Below, piece by piece: positions 40,913-50,278 of a DNA stretch of 64,000 nt. Position 1 is the stretch's first letter, and the number at the start of each line of letters is the position of its first letter. The stretch is from positions 186,001 through 250,000 of the forward strand of contig NZ_JACSCX010000007.1 of the NCBI RefSeq assembly GCF_014333525.1. Direction: 5' to 3'. This DNA is from Hymenobacter puniceus. GTDB taxonomy: Bacteria > Bacteroidota > Bacteroidia > Cytophagales > Hymenobacteraceae. The notes beneath the pieces were generated by a model. It saw only the letters and a list, made by a program, of their open reading frames with translations, did no database searches and was not told where the DNA came from. A program made the translations under genes and the position numbers.

Positions 40913-43354
40913 ATGTGGAGAAACCTTGCCCTGTTCGTCATCAAAAACCGTCGCCTGCTGGTGGGGTTGCTGGCCGTTATTACGGTGTTCATGGGCTGGC
41001 AGGCCCGCAAAATCGAAATGACCTACGATTTTGCGCAGGTGGTAAGTCCTACTGACCCGGACATGGTGTATTTCCAGCGCTTCAAGCAGCGGTTCGGAGA
41101 AGACGGCAACGTGCTGGTGCTGGGCATGCAGGATAGTTCGGTGTACCAGCTGGGCAACTTCAATGAGCTGCGCTTGCTAACCGATACCCTCAGCCAAGTG
41201 CGCGGTGTGAACGGGGTGCTGGGCGTTACGCGTTTGCCACGGCTGGTGAAAGACACCACGTCGCGCACGTTTCGGGCCGAGCCTATCTTCCGCAATTTCC
41301 CTCAGACCCAGCCCGAGCTTGACTCGCTGATGCGGGTAGTGAATGTGCAGGAATTCTACAAAGGCCAACTGATTTCACCTACCACCGGGGCCACGCTGCT
41401 GGCCCTCACCATGGACCCCAAGTACCTGAACTCCAGCCGGCGCGAGGCGGTGATGCAGGAGATTCTGGGGCACGCCGAGCGGTTTCAGCAGAAGACGGGC
41501 ATCAAGATGCACTATGCCGGCCTGCCCTACGTGCGAGCTACCATGACCACCAAGGTAGCCTCCGAAATGAAGCTGTTCGTGGGGCTCACCATCGTCATGA
41601 TGGCCCTCACACTGCTCATGTTCTTCCGAACCTGGTCGGCGGTGGTGTTCCCGCTGCTGATTGTGCTGATTGTAGTGACGTGGTGCATCGGGAGCATGGT
41701 GCTGATGGGCTACAAAATCAACCTGCTCACGGGTTTGATACCGAGTATTATCATCGTTATCGGCATTCCAAACTGCACCTACCTGCTCTCACGCTACCAC
41801 TACGACTACCGCAAATCGGGCAACCAGGTACTGGCTATGGCCCGGGTGGTGCGCAAAATCGGCTTGGTCACGCTCATGAACAACACCACCACGGCCATCG
41901 GCTTTGTGGTGTTCTGCTTCACCAACATTGCCATTCTGTTCCAGTTTGGGGCCGTGGCCACGGTCAACATCTTCGTGGCCTTTGCGGTGTCGTTTATCTT
42001 GATGCCGATTGTGTTCACCATTCTGCCGCCGCCCACGCCCAAGCAGCTGGAACACCTGGAAGCCAAGCCGCTGATGAAGCTGCTGGAATTCTTCGATTAC
42101 CTGGTGCTGGAGCGCCGCCGCACGGTGTATCTGGCGGCCGCTGTGCTGGTGGTGCTGGCGTCGTTCGGGGTGGCCAAGGTGAAGTCGGTGAGCTACATGG
42201 TAGATGATTTGCCCAAAGATTCGTCGGTGAATTCCGACCTTAAGTTCTTCGAGCAGCACTTCAACGGGGTGATGCCGCTGGAGCTGGTGGTGGATACGGG
42301 CAAGGAAAAAGGCTTGCTCAAGCTCAAAAACCTAGAGAAGATTGACCGGCTGGAAAACTACCTGCGCACCCAGCCCGTGCTGACCACACCGGTAAGCGTT
42401 GTGACCTTCCTGAAGGCCTCCAACCAGGCGTTCTATAACGGCAGCCCCGACTTCTACCGCCTGCCCGATAACTCCGAGAAAAACTACATTTTCAGCTACC
42501 TGGCCCGCTCGCAGAACACCAAGGGCTCAGAAGGCCAGCTCACCAGCAAGCTGCTGCGCTCCTTCACCGACAGCACCATGCGCGAGGCCCGCATCTCGCT
42601 GAAGATTGCCGATATCGGCTCGCACAACCTCGATACGCTGCTCAACAACGGTATCCGCCCCGAAATTCGCAAGATCTTCAATGGTACCGGCATGGATGTG
42701 AAGCTGACCGGTACCACCGTCATCTTCACCAAAGGCAACGAGTACCTGATTGGCACGCTCAAGGAGAGCCTCATTATTGCGTTTGTGCTGGTGGGGTTGG
42801 TGGTACTGATTCTGTTCCGCAGCATCCGGGCGGTGTTCTTTACGCTGCTGCCCAACTTCTTCACGCTGCTGCTCACCGGTGGCATTATGGGCTACTTCGG
42901 TATTCCGCTCAAGCCCAGTACGGCCCTCATTTTCAGCATTGCGTTGGGCATTGATGGCGACAACAGCATTCATCTGCTGGCCAAGTTCCGGCAGGAAATG
43001 GCCGCCAATGGCCGCCGGGTGAAGGCCGCCATCAGCACCACCCTGAGCGAGGCCGGCACCAGCATGATTTACACCAGCATCGTGCTGTTTCTGGGCTTTT
43101 CGGTGTTTGCCTTCTCGGAGTTTGGTGGCACCAAGGCCCTGGGCCTGCTGATGTCAGCCAGCTTGCTGATTACCAATTTTTCCAACCTGATTCTGCTGCC
43201 CTGCCTGCTTGTTACCTTCGAGCATGGCAAAGACGAGGACACCATCGACCAGTCGGGCATCAAGCACTACGACGACAACTACCACGAGGAAGATGACGAC
43301 CTGGAGCTGAATCTGAGCCGCATGCAGGTGCAGCCGAAACTGAACGGTCAATAA
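40913..43354 (+). CDS. RND-superfamily (MMPL-type) transporter
   Basis: The 813-residue protein is a single-chain RND/MMPL transporter. One N-terminal helix is followed by a large periplasmic loop (about residues 35-200), five helices, a second extracytoplasmic loop (about 430-610), and a final helix bundle. Recognisable stretches are LTGLIPSIIIVIGIPNCTYLLSRYHYD and FSIALGIDGDNSIHLLAKFRQE, equivalent to the proton-relay GxxxDY region of MMPL proteins (here GIDGDN). The C-terminus is acidic and cytoplasmic. It should export lipids, hopanoids or drugs using the proton gradient; the substrate is unknown. No membrane-fusion or outer-membrane partner is adjacent. Confidence 0.88.
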   Translation: MWRNLALFVIKNRRLLVGLLAVITVFMGWQARKIEMTYDFAQVVSPTDPDMVYFQRFKQRFGEDGNVLVLGMQDSSVYQLGNFNELRLLTDTLSQVRGVNGVLGVTRLPRLVKDTTSRTFRAEPIFRNFPQTQPELDSLMRVVNVQEFYKGQLISPTTGATLLALTMDPKYLNSSRREAVMQEILGHAERFQQKTGIKMHYAGLPYVRATMTTKVASEMKLFVGLTIVMMALTLLMFFRTWSAVVFPLLIVLIVVTWCIGSMVLMGYKINLLTGLIPSIIIVIGIPNCTYLLSRYHYDYRKSGNQVLAMARVVRKIGLVTLMNNTTTAIGFVVFCFTNIAILFQFGAVATVNIFVAFAVSFILMPIVFTILPPPTPKQLEHLEAKPLMKLLEFFDYLVLERRRTVYLAAAVLVVLASFGVAKVKSVSYMVDDLPKDSSVNSDLKFFEQHFNGVMPLELVVDTGKEKGLLKLKNLEKIDRLENYLRTQPVLTTPVSVVTFLKASNQAFYNGSPDFYRLPDNSEKNYIFSYLARSQNTKGSEGQLTSKLLRSFTDSTMREARISLKIADIGSHNLDTLLNNGIRPEIRKIFNGTGMDVKLTGTTVIFTKGNEYLIGTLKESLIIAFVLVGLVVLILFRSIRAVFFTLLPNFFTLLLTGGIMGYFGIPLKPSTALIFSIALGIDGDNSIHLLAKFRQEMAANGRRVKAAISTTLSEAGTSMIYTSIVLFLGFSVFAFSEFGGTKALGLLMSASLLITNFSNLILLPCLLVTFEHGKDEDTIDQSGIKHYDDNYHEEDDDLELNLSRMQVQPKLNGQ

Positions 43355-43375
43355 GCCTTTACCACTCAATTCCAC

Positions 43376-43490
43376 CGTCATGCTTGATCTGTCGTCCGCT
43401 TGCCGAAGCATCTCTACCGCTTCATTCTCACGACTGAGTTAGTCTGAGGTAGAGATGCTTCGGCAAGCGGACGACAGATCAAGCATGACG
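43376..43490. repeat. Long hairpin repeat, family A (copy 2)
   Basis: Perfect 43-base arms (43376-43418 and 43448-43490) surround a 29-base centre. The outer word CGTCATGCTTGATC and the inner word CTTGCCGAAGCATCTCTAC are shared with copy 1 at 24966-25072. The middle of the arm differs between copies, and the differences match on both arms. Confidence 0.85.
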
Positions 43491-43516
43491 TTCTGATACA
43501 ACGACCCTCCCCACAA

Positions 43517-46500
43517 ATGAACTACCCCGAATTCAAGCAGCCGCTCAACTACGGCCAGGTCGGCACCGATATCCTGGCGTGGTGGAAGCAGAACGGCATC
43601 TTTGAGAAGAGCGTGAGCACCCGCGAAGGGCAGCCCACGTTCGTGTTTTACGAAGGCCCGCCCTCGGCCAACGGCGCCCCCGGCATTCACCACGTCATGG
43701 CCCGAACGGTGAAGGACATCTTCTGCCGCTACCAGACGCTGCTGGGCAAGCAGGTGCACCGCAAAGGCGGCTGGGACACCCACGGCCTGCCCATCGAGCT
43801 GCAGGTAGAGAAGGAGCTGGGCATCACGAAGGAGGACATCGGCAAAAAAATCAGCATTGAGGACTACAACCAGCGCTGCCGTGAAACCGTGATGCGCTTC
43901 AAAGCCCAGTGGGACGACCTCACCGAGAAAATGGGCTATTGGGTGGACCTCAACGACCCCTACATCACCTTCGAGCCTGAGTACATCGAGAGCTGCTGGG
44001 CGCTGCTCAAGAAGCTCTACGACAAGGGCCTGCTCTACAAAGGTTACACCATTCAGCCCTATTCGCCGGCCGCCGGCACGGGCCTGTCGTCGCACGAGCT
44101 AAACCAGCCCGGCACCTACCGGGACGTGAAGGACACCACCGTGGTGGCCCAGTTCAAGGTGAAGCGGGATGAGAAGTCGGAGAAGCTGTTTGCTGAGCTG
44201 CAAACAATCCTCCCATTGGCTCCATCTTCCCTGCAAGAAATTCCCACAAAAAATGGGGAAGTAGAAGACAATGTCTTCATCCTAGCTTGGACGACTACGC
44301 CTTGGACGCTTCCTGCTAACACTGGCCTCGCAGTAGGTAAGGGTATTAAATACCTTTTAGTCCAAACATTCAATCCCTACACTAATCAAGAAATACGGGT
44401 AGTTGTCGCGAAGGCGCTTTTCACCAAGTATTTCTCGAACGAGTTAGATTCGAAGACAGATTTCGAAGTAGGCACTAGGCAACTTGTGAATAATGGCGCT
44501 GATAGAGGCAGCCAGAGTAAGGGTAAACTGCAGAACTGGCAAATTTTAGCCGAATTCACTGGTTCCGACCTCGTCGGCATCCGCTACGAGCGGCTGTTCG
44601 GCCAAGACAAAGGCTATCCGGCGTTTGAAGGCGAGGAAAACGCCTTCCGCGTCATCAACGGCGACTTCGTGACCACCGAGGACGGCACCGGCATCGTGCA
44701 CATCTCGCCCACGTTCGGCGCCGATGACTTCCGGGCTGCCCAGCTGGCCGGCGTACCCGCCCTGCTGGTAGCCGACGACGAAGGCAAACTCGGCCCCATC
44801 GTGGACCGCACGGGCCGCTACGTGGCCCAGATGGGCGAATTCGGCGGCCGCTGGGTGAAAAACTACGACGGCCACGACGAGTCTGGGGCCGACTACAAAA
44901 CCCTCGACGAAAGCATTGCCATCCGCATGAAAGGCGACGGCACGGCCTTCAAAGTGGAGAAGTACGAGCACACTTACCCGCACTGCTGGCGCACCGACAA
45001 GCCCGTGCTCTACTACCCGCTCGACTCCTGGTTTATCAAAACCACGGCGGTGAAAGACCGGCTCATCGAGCTCAACAAAACCATCAACTGGCAGCCCGCC
45101 AGCACCGGCACCGGCCGCTTCGGCAACTGGCTGGAAAACCTGGTCGACTGGAACCTGAGCCGCTCGCGCTACTGGGGCACGCCTCTGCCCATCTGGCGCA
45201 CCCAGGACGGCAGCGAGGAAATCTGCATCGGTAGCATCGAGCAACTGAACGCCGAAATCGACAAGGCCGTAGCGGCCGAGGTGATGACCCACAACCCCTA
45301 CCAACTGGTGGATGGCAACTGGGTAATGGCCAACGGCTCTTCGGATCAAACCGCCGCCAAAATCGATCTGCACCGGCCCTACGTGGACGACATCTTCCTG
45401 GTGTCGCCCTCGGGCCAGCCCATGTACCGCGAAACCGACCTCATCGACGTGTGGTTCGACAGCGGTGCCATGCCCTACGCCCAGTGGCACTATCCGATTG
45501 AAAACGAAGGGCAGTTCCAGAAGAACTTCCCCGCCGATTTCATTGCCGAAGGCGTGGACCAGACCCGCGGCTGGTTCTTCACCCTGCACGCGCTGGCCGT
45601 GATGCTGGAAGACTCGGTGGCTTACAAAAACGTGATGGCCAACGGCCTGGTGCTGGACAAGAATGGCAACAAGATGAGCAAGCGCCTCGGCAACGCCGTG
45701 GACCCGTTTGCCACCATCCAGCAGTTCGGCCCCGACGCCACGCGCTGGTACATGATTGCCAACGCCCAGCCCTGGGACAACCTCAAGTTCGACGTGGCCG
45801 GTATCACGGAGGTGCAGCGCCGCTTCTTTGGCACGCTCTTCAACACCTACTCGTTCTACGCCCTCTACGCCAACCTCGACGGCTTCCAGGCCCGCGAGTT
45901 CGACCGCACGCCGCACGCCGAGCTGAGCGAGCTGGACCGCTGGATTCTGAGCAAGCTCCAGTCGCTGATTCTGGAAGTGCGCGGCCACTACGACAGCTAC
46001 GACCCCACGAAGGCCGCCCGCGCCATCCAGGACTTCGTAACCGACCAGCTTTCCAACTGGCACGTGCGCCTCTCGCGCCGCCGCTTCTGGAAGGGCGAGC
46101 TGACCGCCGACAAGCGCGCCGCCTACGAAACCCTGCAGGAGTGTCTGGTGGTGGTTTCGCAACTGATGGCCCCGATTGCGCCCTTCTTCGCCGAGTGGCT
46201 CTACCAGAACATGACCAACGGCATGCGCGCCGAAGCCATCGAGCGCAGCACTCCGCTGGCCGCCGAATCGGTGCACCTGACGCTGTTGGTGGAAGCCGAT
46301 GAGGCCCGCATCGATAAAGCTTTGGAGGAGCGTATGGAACTGGCTCAGCGCATTTCCTCGCTCACGCACTCGCTCCGCAAGAAGTCGGTGCTGAAGGTGC
46401 GCCAGCCGTTGCAGCGTATCCTGGTGCCGGTATTCAACGATTCCACCCGCGCCCAGGTGGCGTTGGTGGAAGACTTGATCTGCGCCGAGGTGAACGTGAA

Positions 46501-47065
46501 GCACGTGGAGTTCCTCGACGATGCCAGCGGCGTGCTGGTGAAGTCGGTGAAGCCCAACTTCAAGCGCCTGGGCCAGCAGTACGGGGCCAAGCTGAAAGCC
46601 GTGGGGGCCCGCATCCAGCAGATGAGCGCCGAGGAAATCAGCACCCTCGAAAAAACCGGCCAGCTGGCCGTGGAAATCGACGGTGAAGCCTACACCCTGG
46701 CCCCCGACGACGTGGAAATCCGCACCCAGGACCTGCCCGGCTGGCTGGTAGCCACCGACGGCCCCCTCACCGTGGCCCTCGACGTGACCCTGACCGACGA
46801 GCTGCGCCAGGAAGGCGTGGCCCGCGAGCTGGTGAACCGCCTCCAGAACCTGCGCAAAGACAGTGGCCTGGAAGTGCAGGACAAAATCCGGGTGACGCTG
46901 CAGCAGCAGCCCGAGCTGGCAGCCGCCGTGCAGTCGTTCGGCGGCTACATCCGGGAGGAAGTGCAGGCTCTTAGCTTGGATTTCGCTCCGGAAATCAGCG
47001 GCGGCGCGGTGCTGGAATTCGACGAGTTTTCCGTGCCCGTGTTACTGAACGTAGCAACTGCCTAA
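43517..47065 (+). CDS. ileS: Isoleucine--tRNA ligase
   Basis: The 1182-residue class I synthetase charges tRNA-Ile. The HIGH-type motif is P-G-I-H58-H59-V-M, and KMSKS is K719-M-S-K-R (NGNKMSKRLGN). The CP1 editing domain includes the conserved WTTTPWTLPANTGLAVG. The length and C-terminal layout fit the eukaryal-like (type 2) IleRS frequent in Bacteroidota; this subtype is inference. An internal segment (about 44200-44565) has much lower GC and different codon choice than the rest of the gene, yet stays in frame. The ATG at 43517 follows the family A repeat by 26 bases. Confidence 0.97.
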   Translation: MNYPEFKQPLNYGQVGTDILAWWKQNGIFEKSVSTREGQPTFVFYEGPPSANGAPGIHHVMARTVKDIFCRYQTLLGKQVHRKGGWDTHGLPIELQVEKELGITKEDIGKKISIEDYNQRCRETVMRFKAQWDDLTEKMGYWVDLNDPYITFEPEYIESCWALLKKLYDKGLLYKGYTIQPYSPAAGTGLSSHELNQPGTYRDVKDTTVVAQFKVKRDEKSEKLFAELQTILPLAPSSLQEIPTKNGEVEDNVFILAWTTTPWTLPANTGLAVGKGIKYLLVQTFNPYTNQEIRVVVAKALFTKYFSNELDSKTDFEVGTRQLVNNGADRGSQSKGKLQNWQILAEFTGSDLVGIRYERLFGQDKGYPAFEGEENAFRVINGDFVTTEDGTGIVHISPTFGADDFRAAQLAGVPALLVADDEGKLGPIVDRTGRYVAQMGEFGGRWVKNYDGHDESGADYKTLDESIAIRMKGDGTAFKVEKYEHTYPHCWRTDKPVLYYPLDSWFIKTTAVKDRLIELNKTINWQPASTGTGRFGNWLENLVDWNLSRSRYWGTPLPIWRTQDGSEEICIGSIEQLNAEIDKAVAAEVMTHNPYQLVDGNWVMANGSSDQTAAKIDLHRPYVDDIFLVSPSGQPMYRETDLIDVWFDSGAMPYAQWHYPIENEGQFQKNFPADFIAEGVDQTRGWFFTLHALAVMLEDSVAYKNVMANGLVLDKNGNKMSKRLGNAVDPFATIQQFGPDATRWYMIANAQPWDNLKFDVAGITEVQRRFFGTLFNTYSFYALYANLDGFQAREFDRTPHAELSELDRWILSKLQSLILEVRGHYDSYDPTKAARAIQDFVTDQLSNWHVRLSRRRFWKGELTADKRAAYETLQECLVVVSQLMAPIAPFFAEWLYQNMTNGMRAEAIERSTPLAAESVHLTLLVEADEARIDKALEERMELAQRISSLTHSLRKKSVLKVRQPLQRILVPVFNDSTRAQVALVEDLICAEVNVKHVEFLDDASGVLVKSVKPNFKRLGQQYGAKLKAVGARIQQMSAEEISTLEKTGQLAVEIDGEAYTLAPDDVEIRTQDLPGWLVATDGPLTVALDVTLTDELRQEGVARELVNRLQNLRKDSGLEVQDKIRVTLQQQPELAAAVQSFGGYIREEVQALSLDFAPEISGGAVLEFDEFSVPVLLNVATA

Positions 47066-47328
47066 GCCTCAGGAGCCAACCGCCGCCTCAGAAACGGCGG
47101 TTGGCACACCGGCGCACAAAGCGCAAAACCGGCCACCGAATCAGGCTCAAAACGGCATAAACCGCCACCCGAAACATATACCAACGGCGCACCGGCCCGG
47201 CTCTCACCCGTGAGGCTGAAGTCTAAAATTCTGCGTCACTTTGTGCCACGAGAGGGGAGAGGGACTAGTTCTGACAAGACGTCAGCTCAGCGTCTCACTT
47301 CTCACTTCTAACCTCTCACTTCCGAAGA
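47066..47328. other. Gene-free gap between ileS and lspA
   Basis: A hairpin (AACCGCCGCCTC ... GAAACGGCGGTT, about 47078-47103) without a T-run follows ileS. Just before lspA is a run of similar words (TCTCACTTCTCACTTC, ACCTCTCACTTCC), with GAGAGGGGAGAGGG-type words about 40 bases earlier. This resembles half of a word palindrome. No gene seen. Confidence 0.4.
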
Positions 47329-47997
47329 ATGAAGTACTGGAAATACTACCTCGTGGCCGTGCTGGTCATCGTCATTGATCAGCTCTCCAAGTGGGCCGTG
47401 CACCGCTACATGCCGCTCGGCATGCCCGGCGAAATCCCGCTGCTCGGCGACTGGCTGAAGCTGCACTACACCACCAATCCGGGCATGGCCTTCGGGGTGG
47501 AACTGCCCGCGCCCTACGGCAAAGTGCTGCTCACGCTGTTCCGGCTGGTGGCAGTTTCGGGCATCAGCTACTACATCTACCGCCTCTGGAAGCAGCGCGC
47601 GCCGCAGGGCCTGATGGTGTGTATTGCCCTGATTCTGGGCGGCGCCATCGGCAACCTCGTGGATTCCATCTTCTACGGCATCGTCTATGGCCCCGCCCTC
47701 ACGGTGTACGGCGCCCCCACGCCCTGGCTGCACGGGCAGGTGATTGACATGATTTTCGTGGATTTCCCCGACGGTTTCTTCCCCGCCTCGTGGCCGTTGG
47801 TCGGCGGGGACATGATTCCGGACTTCCCCATCTTCAACATCGCCGACTCCAGCATCTTCGTGGGCGTGGTGCTGATTCTACTGTTCCAAAATCGTTTCTA
47901 CAGCACCGAAGACGAAAAAGCCCATCCGCTGGCCGCCAACGACCCCACCGCCGCCCAGGCCCGCCACGACGCCGAAGCCTCGTCGGAAGTGGTGTAG
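47329..47997 (+). CDS. lspA: Lipoprotein signal peptidase
   Basis: The 222-residue inner-membrane aspartyl protease removes signal peptides from prolipoproteins after lipidation. It has four hydrophobic segments and the family blocks VIDQLSKWAV, NPGMAFG, the first catalytic Asp in GGAIGNLVDSIFYG, and the second in FPIFNIADSSIFVG. It is longer than the E. coli enzyme (164 residues) owing to an extracytoplasmic insert (GIVYGPALTVYGAPTPWLHGQ) and a disordered acidic C-terminal tail. Longer LspA forms are usual in Bacteroidota. Several lipoproteins in this window are potential substrates. Confidence 0.96.
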   Translation: MKYWKYYLVAVLVIVIDQLSKWAVHRYMPLGMPGEIPLLGDWLKLHYTTNPGMAFGVELPAPYGKVLLTLFRLVAVSGISYYIYRLWKQRAPQGLMVCIALILGGAIGNLVDSIFYGIVYGPALTVYGAPTPWLHGQVIDMIFVDFPDGFFPASWPLVGGDMIPDFPIFNIADSSIFVGVVLILLFQNRFYSTEDEKAHPLAANDPTAAQARHDAEASSEVV

Positions 47998-48020
47998 CAG
48001 CCTGCGTTTTTGCCTGAAAG

Positions 48021-48054
48021 CGGCCCGCCGGAATCGTTCCGGCGGGCCGTTTTC
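48021..48054 (+). terminator. Terminator of lspA
   Basis: A 13-base perfect stem (CGGCCCGCCGGAA and complement) with a 3-base loop and a short T-run, 23 bases after the lspA stop. Confidence 0.8.
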
Positions 48055-48057
48055 GTT

Positions 48058-48204
48058 GTAGAGACGCAATATTTTGCGTCTTTTCGTTGCTGATGTTGTT
48101 GCAACTGGGCTGTTTCGGCCGTTCAACGGCGAGACGCAAAATATTGCGTCTCTACAGTTGTTTCGGCCGTTCAACAGCGGGACGCGAAGTGTTGCGTCTC
48201 TACA
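48058..48204. repeat. Hairpin repeat family C: GAGACGCAA elements in tandem
   Basis: Two direct copies of a 46-base unit (48111-48156 and 48159-48204, period 48) each consist of TGTTTCGGCCGTTCAAC plus a GAGACGCAAAATATTGCGTCTC-type palindrome. A third, partial unit (48058-48083) carries the palindrome GAGACGCAATATTTTGCGTC. The palindrome type, beginning GTAGAGACGC, is one I recall as dispersed in many bacterial genomes. It lies between lspA and the ABC ATPase gene. Confidence 0.8.
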
Positions 48205-48238
48205 GCAGCGCCTATCTTTACTGATCTACCTGCTTGCT

Positions 48239-50278
48239 ATGCCCCAGCCCATCCTTTCCGTTCGCAACCTCACCATCGACTTCAACAGCCACCGCGGCAA
48301 CACGCGGGCCGTGCAGGACATTTCCTTTGACCTGCACCGGGGCGAGACACTGGCCATCGTGGGCGAGTCGGGCTCGGGCAAGTCGGTGACGTCGCTGGCC
48401 TTGATGGGCCTGATTCCGCTGCCGCCCGGCCGGATTGTGAGTGGCGAGGCGCGCTTTCAGAGCGAGGCGCTAGGGGAGGTAGACTTGCTGCAACTCACCG
48501 ATAAGCAGCTGCAAAAAGTGCGCGGCAACGACATCGGGATGATTTTTCAGGAGCCGATGACCTCGCTGAACCCGGTGTATACCTGCGGCAGCCAGGTGGT
48601 GGAGGCCCTGCGTCTGCACACCACGCTCAGCGAGAAGGAAGCCGAGGCCCGCACTGTGGAGCTGTTCACGATGGCCCAGCTGCCGCGCCCCGAGAAAATC
48701 TTCACCAGCTACCCCCACGAAATCAGCGGCGGCCAGAAGCAGCGCGTGATGATTGCCATGGCCATGGCCTGCAACCCCGCCATCCTCATTGCCGACGAGC
48801 CCACCACCGCCCTCGACGTGACGGTGCAGGCCCGCATGCTCCGCCTCATCGACGACCTGCGCCGCCAGCACAACACCGCCGTCATCTTCATCACCCACGA
48901 CCTGGGCGTGGTGGCCGAAATAGCCGACCGGATTCTGGTGATGTATCGCGGCCGCGTGGTAGAGCAGGGCGCCGTGCTCGACATCTTCACCAACCCGCAG
49001 CATCCCTACACCAAGGGCCTGCTGGCCTGCCGCCCAAAACTTTCCGTGGGCCGCAAAAAACTTCCTGTAGTGGCTGATTTTATGCAGGAAACGGCCGATG
49101 GGGGCTTTATTAGCACTGAAACTGGCCACGCGCAACTAGCTGCTAATGAAATTGGTGATGCCACGCTGCTGGCATCTCAAAACGATATTGAAACTGCCAA
49201 AACGTTCCCCGTGGAACATAGCGTTTCACGCCCCGCATTTCCCGAATTTGGCTTGGAAACAGCCCCCAGCCTGGAATCAGGCCAGCCGCTGCTTGGTGTT
49301 GATGCGCTGAATTCCCAGGGCTCAAGCCCTGGGCTAGTCAGCGTGCCGGTACCTGATACTAGCTCCGTAGCCCAGGGTTTCAACCCTGGGACACCCGCGT
49401 CGCCAGCACCAACTGCCCCACCAACTGACAACGACCAACCGACAACTAACCTCCAACCCATTCTCCGCGTCGAGAATCTGAATGTGCACTTTCCGATTCG
49501 CAAGAGCTTCTTCAACCGCAAGCCCGAGTTTGTGCGGGCCGTGGACGGTGTCAGCTTTGATGTGTATCCGGGCGAAACTGTCGGGCTGGTGGGGGAGTCG
49601 GGGTGCGGCAAGACCACGCTGGGCCGGGCGCTGCTGCGGCTGGTGGAGCCCACCTCGGGCAGCATCCTGTTCGAAGGCGAGGACCTGGCCAAGCTGCCGG
49701 CCGAGCAGCTACGCCGCCGCCGCCGCGAGTTTCAGATGGTGTTCCAGGACCCCTACGCTGCCCTCAACCCGATGATGACCGTGGGCGAGGCCATCCTGGA
49801 GCCCATGCGCGTGCACAACGTGGGCGGCACCAAAGAGCAGCAGAAGGCTCGGGTGCTGGAGCTGCTGCGCACCGTGGGCCTTACCGAAGCCCAGTACCAG
49901 CGCTACCCGCACGAGTTCAGCGGCGGCCAGCGCCAGCGCATCTGCATTGCCCGCGCCCTAGCCCTGCAGCCCAAGTGCATCATCTGCGACGAATCCGTGT
50001 CGGCCCTAGACGTGTCGGTGCAGGCGCAGGTGCTCAACCTGCTCAACGACCTCAAGCGCGAGTTCGGCATCACCTACCTGTTCATCACCCATGACCTCTC
50101 CGTGGCCCGCTTCATGTCCGACCGGCTGCTGGTGATGCGCCAGGGCCAGATCGTGGAAAGCGGCCCCGCCGCCGACATCTACGCCAACCCCCGGCACGAG
50201 TACACCAAGCAGCTGCTGGCCGCCATCCCCAAAGACACCCCCGCCGACATCCGCGCTGCTGTGGCCAGCCGGGCGTAG
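48239..50278 (+). CDS. Fused oligopeptide/dipeptide ABC transporter ATPase (two nucleotide-binding domains)
   Basis: The 679-residue protein holds two ABC ATPase domains of the DppD and DppF/OppF types. The first has Walker A GESGSGKS at 42-49 and signature ISGGQ at 162-166. The second has Walker A GESGCGKT at 452-459 and signature FSGGQRQR. Each has an oligopeptide-type extension (YTKGLLACRP; EYTKQLLAAIPKD). It should energise peptide uptake, but no permease or binding-protein genes are nearby. The inter-domain linker (about residues 280-415) is low-complexity and contains a translated palindromic repeat (49314-49390). Open frame upstream is only family C repeat DNA, so the ATG at 48239 is used. 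Confidence 0.93.
   Translation: MPQPILSVRNLTIDFNSHRGNTRAVQDISFDLHRGETLAIVGESGSGKSVTSLALMGLIPLPPGRIVSGEARFQSEALGEVDLLQLTDKQLQKVRGNDIGMIFQEPMTSLNPVYTCGSQVVEALRLHTTLSEKEAEARTVELFTMAQLPRPEKIFTSYPHEISGGQKQRVMIAMAMACNPAILIADEPTTALDVTVQARMLRLIDDLRRQHNTAVIFITHDLGVVAEIADRILVMYRGRVVEQGAVLDIFTNPQHPYTKGLLACRPKLSVGRKKLPVVADFMQETADGGFISTETGHAQLAANEIGDATLLASQNDIETAKTFPVEHSVSRPAFPEFGLETAPSLESGQPLLGVDALNSQGSSPGLVSVPVPDTSSVAQGFNPGTPASPAPTAPPTDNDQPTTNLQPILRVENLNVHFPIRKSFFNRKPEFVRAVDGVSFDVYPGETVGLVGESGCGKTTLGRALLRLVEPTSGSILFEGEDLAKLPAEQLRRRRREFQMVFQDPYAALNPMMTVGEAILEPMRVHNVGGTKEQQKARVLELLRTVGLTEAQYQRYPHEFSGGQRQRICIARALALQPKCIICDESVSALDVSVQAQVLNLLNDLKREFGITYLFITHDLSVARFMSDRLLVMRQGQIVESGPAADIYANPRHEYTKQLLAAIPKDTPADIRAAVASRA
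49314..49390. repeat. Family D palindromic repeat inside the ABC-ATPase coding sequence
   Basis: Two 20-base near-palindromes (49314-49333 beginning CCCAGGGCT, and 49371-49390 beginning CCCAGGGTTT) are arranged as an inverted pair around a 37-base centre, both flanked by CTA/TAG. They look like a REP-type element inserted in frame, encoding residues of about 359-384 of the linker. Confidence 0.8.

Noticed and set aside
44546..46504. A 652-codon frame opposite ileS
   Set aside because: His/Val/Gly-rich shadow typical of antisense frames in high-GC genes.
48111..48204. Tandem units considered as a CRISPR array
   Set aside because: Only two units with a 2-base gap between them and no spacers; palindromic repeat family fits better.
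49203..49218. A parS-like sequence (CGTTCCCCGTGGAACA) in the ABC ATPase linker
   Set aside because: Two or three mismatches to parS and within coding DNA; too weak beside the perfect site at 58079.
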